From positions 6,386,001 to 6,450,000 of the forward strand of contig CM049310.1 in the NCBI GenBank assembly GCA_026874595.1: DNA of 64,000 nt, written 5' to 3'. The notes under the pieces are model-generated. The model was not told where the DNA came from. It ran no database searches and worked only from the letters and a program-made list of their open reading frames with translations. A program made the translations under genes and the position numbers. This document shows, piece by piece, positions 1 to 9,839 of the stretch. Source of the DNA: Sipunculus nudus. Its lineage: Eukaryota > Annelida > Sipuncula > Golfingiida > Sipunculidae. The stretch's first letter is position 1; every line of letters starts with the position of its first letter.

Positions 1-224
1 AATAAAGGACTTAAATGTGCAATATTCCATACAATGGAAGATAATCAGCAAAGCCAGATCGTACTCCACATCATCTAAATCATGTAACCTTTTTGATTGG
101 AAGAAAAGTACTTTATTTTTCATCGCCCCCTATTAGGCACTCTAAACAAAAGAAATGAAATCGCAGCGACATGTAGGCACAGGTCAAAGCACCTGCTGAC
201 CAACTACAAATCCCCTGGATCAAG

Positions 225-293
225 TATAAGGAGCCCCGACAAGACCACTCAGTGTTCCTGACGAGTAAGGGCCCGTAGGGCTGTCGAACACAA
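225..293 (+). promoter_or_regulatory. Possible TATA box and non-coding first exon
   Basis: A TATAAG box at 225-230 is followed about 65 bases later by a strong splice-donor match (CAA|GTAAGTG, GT at 294-295). This is the layout of a short untranslated first exon with a start near 255. No downstream plus-strand exon was recognised, so this rests on two motifs and could be chance. Confidence 0.2.
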
Positions 294-314
294 GTAAGTG
301 TGTTTAAGTCCTGA

Positions 315-345
315 AATATATGTATATATATATATATATATATAT
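315..345. repeat. (TA)n microsatellite
   Basis: Uninterrupted TA dinucleotides with one G near the start. Confidence 0.9.
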
Positions 346-365
346 CCTAGTTATCAATAACAGTA

Positions 366-555
366 CAGTAAAACCTAGAATTTACGACCACACCAGTTAA
401 GCGACCACCTCGAAATAACGACCACTTGTTCACGGACCCGATTCGTTTTTGCTCTTGATATTTTGATATTTGACATAGCGCTCTAGGCGACCATTCCGAA
501 AATGCGACCGGTGTATCGAGCTCCCGTTGGTGGTCGTTATTTCGAAGTTTTACGG
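366..555. mobile_element. pogo/Tigger-like MITE
   Basis: A 190-bp non-coding element starts CAGTAAAACC and ends in the inverted version GTTTTACGG, with each end directly abutting a TA dinucleotide (364-365 and 556-557). The inner arms are also complementary (TACGACCAC and GTGGTCGTTA). TA target duplication and CAGTRRAACC ends are typical of pogo/Tigger/jerky elements of the Tc1/mariner superfamily. There is no transposase, so it is non-autonomous. The family call comes from the ends only. Confidence 0.6.
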
Positions 556-653
556 TATATGTTTAACTTGGTATTTACCTTTGGACCACATATATTCATG
601 TTATCTGACACTTAAACTATTTGCCGACATTGAATATGAAAAGCATACATTAC

Positions 654-791
654 CCTGTTACTGTTTTGACTGGTGTTAGGGCAGGTTACGTTCCGGACTT
701 CAACGACCTCTGGCAAGTCAAAATTAAACCATAAGTAGACGAGCGACACCGACACCAGTATTCCTATCAAGACGCGAGGCAGGAAGTTCAC
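654..791 (-). CDS. Putative internal exon encoding a membrane-anchor segment
   Basis: On the minus strand a 138-bp segment sits between an acceptor (TGTATTTCAG at 801-792) and a weaker donor (AGG|GTAATG). It is open in phase 0 at both ends (46 codons). It encodes a hydrophobic stretch (VLIGILVSVSLVYLWF) followed by a polar segment with two N-glycosylation sequons (NVT and NTS). This resembles the signal-anchor and stem start of a type II membrane protein such as a Golgi glycosyltransferase, but no family motif is present. The frame stays open upstream to 860, so the exon could be longer. No partner exon was recognised. The product is unknown. Confidence 0.3.
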
Positions 792-855
792 CTGAAATAC
801 ATTATGTTCAAACAACACCACTAGAATTACACATGATGTATTATGTACTGGCCAA

Positions 856-1242
856 GCCATTGTTAAGTAAGTAAAAACATTACCATTTTAATTTACCACC
901 GAATTGAGGTTTTTCATTATATATATATAAACCAATGGGTGACTTAACACAGTCGCTTGTGATAACCTTGATTTGATTTGCATTATAATAATAATAATAA
1001 TAATAAAAATAATAAAATTAATAATAATGATAAAAATAAAAATTTTAATATTACATCACTTCTTAGATTAGCTCCGGGAACTTGAAAACGCGTATAGGAT
1101 TCCATCCACCCCTCTCTTTACGACTGCACACATATATACAGGCCCCTTAAAACAGGTTCCTCAATATTTCGTTGAATCATTGTAAGCCTAGGCCTGATGT
1201 TTGTATGTGAGTCAATACCAGTTACAATAACAATTTAATTTA
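856..1242. other. AT-rich spacer with (AAT)n
   Basis: Nothing gene-like is seen. An (AAT)n microsatellite lies at about 985-1,030 and a short TA run at about 920-929. Confidence 0.6.
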
Positions 1243-2119
1243 CATATTTCGACTTTTAAATTGTTTTCATGTATTGGTTCACGCTTTGTATCGCGTATTT
1301 TTCACGGCCTTTATTCATATTTCGACTTTAAAATTGTTTTCATGTATTGATTCACGCTTTGTATAGCGTATTTTTCACGGCCTTTATTCATATTTCGACT
1401 TTTAAATTGTTTTCATGTATTGATTCACGCTTTGTATAGCGTATTTTTCACGGCCTTTATTCATATTTCGACTTTTAAATTGTTTTCTTGTATTGATTCA
1501 CGCATTGTATCGCGTATTTTTCACGGCCTTTATTCATATTTCGACTTTTAAATTGTTTTCATGTATTGATTCACGCTTTGTATCGCGTATTTTTCACGGC
1601 CTTTATTCATATTTCGACTTTTAAATTGTTTTCATGTATTGGTTCACGCTTTGTATCGCGTATTTTTCACGGCCTTTATTCATATTTCGACTTTTAATTT
1701 GTTTTCATATATATTAATTCACGCCTTGTATCGCGTATTTTTCACAGCCTTTATTCATATTTCGACTTTTAAATTGTTTTCATGTATTGATTCACGCTTT
1801 GTATCGCGTATTTTTCACGGCCTTTATTCATATTTCGACTTTTAAATTGTTTTCATGTATTGGTTCACGCTTTGTATCGCGTATTTTTCACGGCGTTTAT
1901 TCATATTTCGACTTTTAAATTGTTTACATGTATTGATTCACGCTTTGTATATCGCGTATTTTTCACGGCCTTTATTCATATTTCGATTTTTAAATTGTTT
2001 TCATATATATTAATTCACGCCTTGTATCGCGTATTTTTCACAGCCTTTATTCATATTTCGACTTTTAAATTGTTTTCATGTATTGGTTCACGCTTTGTAT
2101 CGCGTATTTTTCACGGCCT
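1243..2119. repeat. 73-bp satellite, about 12 copies
   Basis: The head-to-tail unit contains TTCACGCTTTGTATCGCGTA and TTTCGACTTTTAAATTG and recurs every 73 bases about twelve times, with few differences between copies. Because 73 is not a multiple of three, apparent open frames inside are artefacts. Two units (near 1,707 and 2,002) share the same private changes (ATATATATTAA, GCCTTG, CACAG), so a block of about four units was duplicated or converted. Confidence 0.92.
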
Positions 2120-2243
2120 GAGGGCTTGAGGACTTTTAGCTGGTTGCTGAGACACATGACTTGCCAAAACATTTCTTGTCCAATGGTCCCGCTGTAAATG
2201 GGTTGCTGTAGCTGCTTTATGGCGCTAAGCAAATAGACCTACA

Positions 2244-2330
2244 CTCTCTTAAAAATTATCTCTTATATATTATCTCTTAAATATTATCTCTTAAATATTA
2301 TCTCTTAAATATTATCTCTCAAATATTATC
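2244..2330. repeat. 14-bp minisatellite
   Basis: Six copies of ATTATCTCTTAAAT in tandem, the first and last degenerate. Confidence 0.85.
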
Positions 2331-2335
2331 ACACA

Positions 2336-4130
2336 GTTTAACACGAAAGATGATTAGGGATTAAAATGTTATTAATAATGCTCGTGGCAAACACATTTAC
2401 ATTAAACAAACGCATCCTTCTGGATCTTGTGGTCACGTGACATACATGTCACCTGTCTTGAGTTGCCTGCTTCACTGTGATAGATACAATTTTAAATTAA
2501 TTAAAAGCATCTCATATGAGAACGCAAACCTTTCGAGGGATATATAGAGTTCATATAGGTGGATTTAATGTTTGTATCCTGGGAAAAAAACCCAGACATT
2601 GTTATATTGCCCTTGACTGTAAATCCAACAAACAACAACCATGGTCCCCCATGCTCTACCTACGCCTATAACGGGCATATTATACAGGCTTGTTCCATTT
2701 TTTTTTACTTAGGCTTACCCTTTATTCCCCCACTTCCTGCAGTTCATTAAATCAGCAGTAAACGTTTCTGAAAAGGAAAAGAGGAAGTTAAGATGGCATG
2801 GTCGTCCATGTGTCTTTTGTGTTAAAATATGTTCCTCAGTCTTTCAGCCCATTGAAATTTGTTATATTATCATTAAATAAACTAGAATGAATTCCAAACC
2901 ATGCCTGCAAAATATATTAGTAATGCAATAAAATCACAATATGAGAAAACAGTCTATTAATTTGTACAACATCTCAACCCCACTGATGACGATCAATAGG
3001 TCACTTTTCACACGCATTAACAGCTACAGTTAAGAGTATTTTGTTTGTGTTATGTACACCTATATTTAGTAAACCTACGCGAAGCAGAGGTTATTGATTT
3101 TACTCCATTCTGTGTGTGTTTGTATGTCCGCAAGATATCTGAAGAACGGTTAAATGGATGTTATTGAAATTTCACAAATAGGTCTGTACATTACAGACGT
3201 CCAAGTGTTTAAATGTTAGTGTAAATCACAGCCTAACACATTCGCTGCCAATGACGTGTATACCCGTCATTTATTATGATTCCCCCAGTGCCAAGCACGT
3301 GTATACACGTCATTTATTTATAAGCCATTTTCATAAGGAATTCTCATAAATTTATCAATAAATTCTTTGCAGATGATTAGTAGACCATTTATAAAATAGT
3401 CTCGGAGTATGAAAATGAATTATTTGTTATTCAACAGTGCGCTGCATCATCCGAAAGCAGGAAAGATGTGTAGATGGTGACAAAATCTACGGCTCCGGTC
3501 CATTGCCGTGAAATAAACTTTACGACGCGCTTCAGTCTGAAGTCGATTCCTCGTAAGAACACTACTTTGAATGAAACGAAAAGGAGGATCGTAAAAATAT
3601 GTAGCTAGTTTTACATTCGAACATGTTTTGGCCACTAATTTACGACAGACCCGGTTCGGAGGCCCAGGTGAGATAGATCGCACCTTAGGTGTGAACTCAA
3701 GATAGCGAGGCGTTATGGGGCGTTCAGGACAGGGAGGACAGGGTATTGCGCAATCAACAACAAAGGGCGCGTGCCACATGATTGACACACAAATCGGCAG
3801 TGTAATTAGAACGCGGCTGCAAATGATTCTTTCGGCTAATTTCTTTTTTCCTTATTTTTCTTATGTATAGATATATGCATATATTAGTAACTTCACAAAC
3901 AAGTGCTCGTAAATTGCAAAACTGAAATAGTCTCCGTGTTTCGTGTGACTGTTACAATGACGAGGTCAATTGCGCGTCAAGGCTCATGCAATGTCGTTAT
4001 ATAGGCCTATAAACAGTCTATCACTATGTTTGAAAATTACATGTGAAATGTAAAATTATATATTTTTTAATTATATTGATCGGTAGAATCGCTGTGTTCG
4101 TTATAAAAGTGTAAAAATGCTTGTTTGAAC
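2336..4130. other. No recognised gene
   Basis: No credible exon is visible. Positions 3,055-3,235 resemble a dispersed-repeat fragment (ACCTACGCGAAGCAGAGG, then TATGTCCGCAAGATATCTG). At 3,246-3,325 two direct copies of a TGCCAA...CGTGTATAC(A/C)CGTCATTTAT motif, each with a palindromic core, lie about 50 bases apart and look like the edge of a decayed transposon. A 113-codon minus-strand frame at 3,447-3,788 has no family motif or splice support. Confidence 0.4.
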
Positions 4131-4149
4131 AATAAAACATGCTTGTAGT

Positions 4150-4190
<41 letters not shown>
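4131..4190 (+). repeat. Retroposed poly(A) tail with AATAAA signal
   Basis: AATAAA at 4,131-4,136 is followed after 17 bases by 37 consecutive A residues encoded in the genome. A polyadenylation signal at the right distance before a genomic A tract is the mark of a retroposed transcript. Its 5' limit is not clear and no coding frame is preserved upstream. Confidence 0.55.
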
Positions 4191-4192
<2 letters not shown>

Positions 4193-4262
4193 GCGTAGAT
4201 TCGAAATCACGCGGTCAGCCGTGTTCCGTCTTCAGACCACCTGTTCTAACCACTACCCCTTT
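4191..4262 (-). repeat. Possible tRNA-derived SINE head
   Basis: On the minus strand a box-A-like TAGTGGTTAGAACAGG is followed about 40 bases later by a box-B-like TTTCGAATC and then by the 37-base T run. This is the order of a tRNA-related pol III unit. The T-stem does not pair well, so it is not a functional tRNA. It may be the head of a tRNA-derived SINE or a tRNA pseudogene. Confidence 0.3.
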
Positions 4263-5354
4263 CTGGACCCGTTACCAAACTTTGTGTTTATGGTTATATT
4301 ACATAAATGTATATAGGCCTATATTTGTCAGTGCCTTTCAGTCATTTGACTCTTCCCGATTCAGCATTCGCGCCAACGTACACATTTTCATTTTGTTCAT
4401 CATTTACAATAAATAAAGATCTTTATTTGAATCAGTTGTTAGCTTTATGCTGGTGTCAACGTAGACGCTATGAGACCAGTCCACCGGAGCCATGCTTTGA
4501 CTATTATCGCGGTCATTTGGCTAAGTGCCAAACTTCACACCTCCCCCTAGCCCATAGCTTTCGTGCTCTCTTCTTGCGCTTCGGTTCCCTCCGCTGAGAG
4601 AGCCCTAGTACGAGGTGTTTGAAAACTGGAGACATGCCACTGGACAATAAAACAATAATCTCCCAGCTAAAAATGTGTCATATATAAGAATACAAACATA
4701 TTTGTATCATACGGTAACACAACATACCACTTTAAAATCGTCATGTCCATTAAACAGTTGAATCAGGTAGGTCTATATCTCAAGCGGTAAAAACAAGCAT
4801 GTCTGGAGGGGATTTCCTTGGGGTTCCCCAACATAAAACGTCATACCCGTTTTCAACCTCCAGCGCAGAGTCAAGATATGTTGTGTTTAGCCTTAGCATT
4901 CATGATAAATTTCTGTACAGAGATGATGCATCACACAGGCCATCTGGCGATTGTCCCAACTTTAGGAACAACTGTCAGGTCCAGGGAAGGTAAACTTTTA
5001 AAGTGAGTACTGTTTAGGCATTAAAGCAGGGGTTACAACAAAATTTCTAGTTCAGGCGAATACATTAACATTTTTTGCCCCTGAAGATGTAAGCTTCCCT
5101 GTTACAAACACAATATTGGATTTTATAGGACTTTTTGCCCAGTACAGGATTTACGTTCTCCAGTTTACTTGAAGCTTCATATGCGGCGGGTATCAATGGA
5201 ATGGATACATACGCCGCATTATAACATGCAGTTAACCTCCCCCGAGTTTTATTGCTCCTGTGTTATCCGAAGTCACACCTTCTTATCAGGTAATTAGCAC
5301 CTAGTCTTGGTACCACTGCAGCTCTCGGGGCTGCTGGGGTCCCTGTGTATGGTC
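4263..5354. other. No recognised gene; one short hairpin
   Basis: Short open frames at 4,307-4,597 and 4,799-5,006 lack domains or splice context. A hairpin with arms TATGCGGCG and CGCCGCAT, reinforced by inner GGTATC and GATAC, spans about 5,177-5,222. Confidence 0.4.
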
Positions 5355-5448
5355 TAGCCCGATTGAATCGGACTCAATATTATCTGATTATTAGGCCCTG
5401 CCATATATGGCAGGGCCTAATAATAATGAGTCCGATTCAATCGGGCTA
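5355..5448. repeat. Near-perfect 94-bp palindrome
   Basis: The arms TAGCCCGATTGAATCGGACT and AGTCCGATTCAATCGGGCTA are perfect complements. The inner arms TTATTAGGCCCTGCCATA and TATGGCAGGGCCTAATAA meet at the centre (5,405|5,406). The only asymmetry is 8 extra bases in the left arm. It could fold as a cruciform or a long RNA hairpin, and may be a fold-back MITE or an inverted duplication. Confidence 0.9.
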
Positions 5449-7182
5449 TGTATGGCCCTGGCACTGGAGGTGAACATGGGCTTGGCAGTGAATGTGCTAA
5501 GCAACCACGACGAGCGTTTTAAGTTGTTTTATATAATATCGTTCACACTAGGACGTATAACTTGTGACCATATGACTATCTTTAGATTGTGAGTCGTAAA
5601 TATTAAATATTTAACGTTAATTTTAACACTGAAAATATTAAAAGAACAATTGCGACAGAAAATGCAGGAAAACGTACCAATTATTTCTACAATTTTCATC
5701 AGCAGACAATTTAGTGTCTGTAATTAGATAAAATTTATAATCAATGCTGCTTGCTCAGTTTGTCCCCTGTGGCATATTTTATGTGTTGGAAGAACATTAA
5801 AGTTCTAGGGTGATTCTTGGTAGGATTTATATATATTTCGGATGTGCATCATTTACCCTGCATGTATGACAAAAAATTCCTCCATTCCCTTTATAAGTAT
5901 GGAGATTACTGTGACTCACTATAACATGCGAGAAAATACATTAGCATAAGAAGTGCCTACCTGAGCCATGCTTCCAAATTCCATCCAGGAAACTGTTGTT
6001 CCTGGACGCATAAACGGCACATCCATGTGTCGATATTGATTACTAAGAATGTTTTATTCATGAATGTCTTTCATTGTTATGTTACAAATAATGACTCCTG
6101 GTGTGGTAAAAGCACACATATACATGTCAATTAAGTGCTTTTTTAAGGACATTGGTAATAGCGAACGTACATGACCATTGCTCGTGGGCTTTGAAACAAG
6201 TTGGATGTGTCGAAACAAACAATATATTTAAAAATAACCAGTAAATAGAAACATTTGTAGTGCTTTTATTGAGAACACCTGAAGCTACTTATAATGAATG
6301 GCTACCAAAGAGGGTGATAAAAATATATATTATGCCGGTAGGCGTGAGTGGCTGTAATCAGTGTGCTTTGTAAGTCTTTGTGTTTATAGATATTTAATAA
6401 AGAGTCAATGCATACACGCACGTGCTTTCTCAGTTTCCCATTCACAAACAGCTGCATCCACTCTCGCATACCCTACATAGATGAGAAACGGCGATAACAT
6501 CCAATCCTGTCCGCACGCGTGAGGATTTTTTAGAATACAGAAATGGTGTTCTAGAAAATGTACATGTGTGCCAGCTTTGAAAATAAGATGTCAAGTGAAA
6601 CACAATGAAAATACTTTATATTTTACAAAAGGTTTCTAGGTGTTACTTTTCAGGAGGTGATTTCAAAATATGTTGATATGATATGATAGATCTCAAACGC
6701 AGCTAGAAATTGTTAGTAAAAGGAATTCATGCCTCCGCCATGGGAAAGGGGGGGGGGGGGGTTGATATGAAAGTATCATATTTAACACAATGAAGCCGTA
6801 ATCAAGACTCCTACTATAAAAAAGGACGCTGTATCAGTTTTAAAATGACATAATTTTAGGGTGAACGCTGAATTAAAGAAAACTTATAGATTTATTTTGA
6901 ATGAAGGAATTTTTGTCATGGACGCTTTCTTTAATAATAACCTTGTATGTTAAACATTTTCATTGCTGATGAATGTGCATTAAAGATAGTGTCTTAAGAA
7001 TAATATTTTGTGAAAAGTTTTCCAAAGCTTTTTATCTTCCTTTGAAAAGGAAGAAAACTTGTTGGTGGGGGGGGGGGGGGGTAGGGTGGTGGTCCGCAGT
7101 TAAAAAATTTGGAGAGTCACTTGGAATTTTCGAGGTCTTTATGTGCATTTTTTAAATACAATTTAATTTTGTTAATTATTGC
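5449..7182. other. No recognised gene; two G runs
   Basis: AT-rich sequence without coding structure. Poly(G) tracts lie at 6,748-6,761 and 7,067-7,081, the second followed by more G triplets on the same strand (GTAGGGTGGTGG) that could form a G-quadruplex. Confidence 0.5.
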
Positions 7183-7786
7183 TTGCCGGAATCAAAGATT
7201 TCGGCAAGCATATTGGTCAGTTGCGTATGTCTGTTTGTTGCTTGCCGGAAATCTTCGATTTCGGCAAGTTGGTTGGTCAGTTGCGTATGTCTGTCTGTCT
7301 GTTTGTGTGTTTGTCTGTGGACTCTCTACAGGCCACAATTTTGCAGGAATTGCTTTCAAACTGACACAGCTGGTCAAAAATCAAAATTCCAGGAAGCCTA
7401 TTGTTTTTGGTCGATATAAGTCAAAGGTCAAGGTCAAGGTCATGAAAAGTATACAAAACGGTTTTTTCTTCATATCTTTGTTACTATTAGTCGTATCTAC
7501 TTCAAACATAGCTCATTTTAATCGTCATTCCAAGGCCTTTCTTCTGGTGTGTAGCTGCTTCAAATTGGCCGTAACCATGGTTACGATTTTTTGGGAAAAA
7601 GTCATGATATTCGAAAATCTGGGGTCTTATTTTTCTAACTTTGTCATTTTTAAAGCTATTGAGGTCTAGTTTTTTGCATCAGGTAGCATTTAACAAGTAC
7701 TGCAAGATTTTATTAAGGTCTCGCGATATCTCGTATAATATCTCGTCAAACGAGATATTTCGAGATTTCAGTAATCTTGCCCTGGA
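7183..7786 (+). repeat. Dispersed repeat module with CTTGCCGG palindrome
   Basis: It opens with two near-palindromes of the form CTTGCCGGAA...TTCGGCAAG (7,183-7,208 and 7,241-7,268). It then holds GTTGCGTATGTCTGT, a CTCTACAGGCCACAATTTTGC segment, three abutting AGGTCA half-sites (7,425-7,442), and a perfect ATATCTCGT-CAA-ACGAGATAT hairpin (7,738-7,758). The same order recurs at 9,340-9,839 and the beginning recurs at 63,858-64,000, so this is a dispersed family. The open frame at 7,109-7,669 lies within it and is not taken as a gene. Confidence 0.75.
7425..7442 (+). promoter_or_regulatory. Three abutting AGGTCA half-sites
   Basis: AGGTCAAGGTCAAGGTCA is three nuclear-receptor half-sites in direct repeat with no spacer. 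Each later half-site is also preceded by TCA, giving TCAAGGTCA, the SF-1/ERR monomer site. It lies inside a dispersed repeat, so function is not implied. Confidence 0.45.
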
Positions 7787-9339
7787 GGTCACAGTTTTGC
7801 AGGAATCTTTTTGAAACTGACATATCGTAAGTCCTACACTATTATCTCAAAATCGTTTTTCCATTTTTTGAATGCAGCCGCTAGGTGGTGCTGTATGCAA
7901 AACTCCCCAACATATCATGCTTTGGCCATATCTCCAAAACTGTGAGCCTCAATTACATAAACTATAGCTTATTTTCATCCTCTGAGTCTTTTCTAAATCC
8001 TGGTGTAGTCATTTCAACTCAATCTTGAGTCACTTTGTCAGTGTGTCCGTCTGTTTTTCAGTTTTCATCAAATTCGCCTGCTTACCGGTTCTTGCGTCTC
8101 ACATATAGCATTCTACAGGTCACAGTTTTGAAAGAATCCTTTTAAAACTATTACATCTTATGTCTTACACTAATATCTCGAAACCGATTTTTCATTTTCC
8201 AGAATTGGCCGCTAGGGGGCGGTGCACTCAAACTTGCACAACATATCATTTTTTGGCCATATCTCCAAAGCTATAAACCTCATTTACATAAACTATAGCT
8301 TATTTTCTTCCTCTGGGTCTTTCCAAAAACCTGGTGTATTCATTTGGTCTCAATCTTGAGTCACTTTGTCTGTGTGTCCGTCTGTTTCTCAGTTGTCCTC
8401 AAATTCGCTTGCTTGCCGATTCTTGCGTCTCACATATAGCATTCTACAGGCCACAGTTTTGAAAGAATCCTTTTAAAACTATTACATCTTATGTCTTACA
8501 CTAATATCTCGAAACCGATTTTTCATTTTCCAGAATTGGCCGCTAGGGGGCGGTGCACTCAAACTTGCACAACATATCATTTTTTGGCCATATCTCCAAA
8601 ACTATAAACCTCATTTACATAAACTATAGCTTATTTTCTTCCTCTGGGTCTTTCTAAAAACCTGGTGTATTCATTTGGTCTCAATCTTGAGTCACTTTGT
8701 CTGTGTGTCCGTCTGTTTCTCAGTTGTCCTCAAATTCGCTTGCTTGCCGGTTCTTGCGTCTCACATATAGCATTCTACAGGCCACAGTCTTGAAAGAATC
8801 CTTTTAAAACTATTACATCTTATGTCTTACACTGATATCTCGAAACGGATTTTTCATTTTCCAGAATTGGCTGCCGGGGGGCGGTGAACTCAAACTTGCA
8901 CAACATATCATTTTTGGCCATATCTCCAAAACTATTAACCTCATTTACATAAACTATAGCTTATTGTCTTCCTCTGAGGTTTATCCATAACATGATTAAG
9001 TCATCTGTTCTCAATCTTGGGTCAGTTTGTCAGTATGTTTGTCTGTTTGTCAGTTGTCCTCAATTTCGCCTGCTTCCTGGTTCTTGCGTCTCACATGTAG
9101 CATTCTACTGGCCACAGTTTTGCAGGAATCGTTATGTAAATTACACTTGTCATATATCGTGATGATATCTGGAAGTCGTATGTTTATTATTCAAATAAGT
9201 CCAAGGTCAAGGTGATCAAAATATATCAAAATCTTATTTTCTTTAGAACTTTGTTAATATAGGTTCTTTCTTCACAAACTATGGATTATTTTCCTTCACT
9301 TTGACACTGCTCATTCATCTGACTAACTTTACATCATTT
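7787..9339 (+). repeat. 331-bp tandem array, first block
   Basis: Units start at a GG(C/T)CACAG motif at 7,787, 8,118, 8,449, 8,780 and 9,110, a period of 331 or 330. Each full unit carries ATATCTCGAAA, a CCGCTAGGGGGCG-like core, ACATATCAT, TAAACTATAGC, CTCAATCTTGAGTCACTTTG, and a CTTGCCGGTTCTTGCGTC end. The units at 8,118 and 8,449 are nearly identical. The last unit is incomplete and joins the second dispersed module. Confidence 0.9.
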
Positions 9340-9839
9340 CCGGCAAGCGCGTGACCTCTGGTCATCTAGTTTGTTTGTTTGTCTGCACTCTCCTGGCCAC
9401 AATTTTGCCACAAACACCTTGAAACTTTCAGAGATGATGGACAACCAAATTTCTAGGTGCCTTATTGTTTTTGGTCCAAATAGGTCAAAGGTCAAGGTCG
9501 AGGTCATCAAAAGTATACAAAACGGGTTTTTCTTCATATCTTTGTTACTATTAGTCGTATCTACTTGAACTATAGCTCATTTTAATTGTCATCCAATGGC
9601 CTTTCTTTTGGTGGGTACCTGACTAAAATTTGCCGTTTCCATGGTAACACATTTTCGGGGAAAAAATTATCATGTTTGAAAATCAATGGACTAATTTGTA
9701 AGTTTTAACGCTAGAGAGATCAATTTTTGTATAGGTAGCATTCGTTTAGTACTACATCATTTTATTAAAAGTCTGGCAATATCTCGTAAGATATCTCATC
9801 AAACGAGATATTTCGAGATTTCATTAATCTTGCCCTGGA
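9340..9839 (+). repeat. Second copy of the dispersed module
   Basis: It repeats the order of the 7,183 module: CCGGCAAGCG, CTCTCCTGGCCACAATTTTG, GGTCAAAGGTCAAGGTC, the ATACAAAACGG...TTCTTCATATC segment, and the AAACGAGATATTTCGAG hairpin, which has one mismatch here (9,791-9,811). It separates the two blocks of 331-bp units, so [module + array] is itself repeated twice. Confidence 0.7.
9482..9506 (+). promoter_or_regulatory. Perfect DR1 plus further AGGTCA half-sites
   Basis: AGGTCA-A-AGGTCA at 9,482-9,494 is an exact DR1, the element bound by RXR heterodimers, HNF4 and COUP-TF. AGGTCG and AGGTCA follow directly (to 9,506). It lies inside a dispersed repeat and no linked gene is visible. Confidence 0.45.

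Noticed and set aside
1639-2129. Open frames with repeated FFTAFIHIS peptides
   Set aside because: They come from the 73-bp satellite. The unit length shifts frame every copy and nothing supports translation.
3447-3788. 113-codon minus-strand gene
   Set aside because: No domain, no splice signals at its ends, and mixed composition. It is likely a chance opening.
4191-4262. Functional tRNA gene
   Set aside because: Box A- and box B-like words are present, but the T-stem and acceptor stem do not pair.
7109-7669. 186-codon open frame
   Set aside because: It spans a G run and a dispersed repeat, and the corresponding frame is not kept in the second module at 9,340-9,839.
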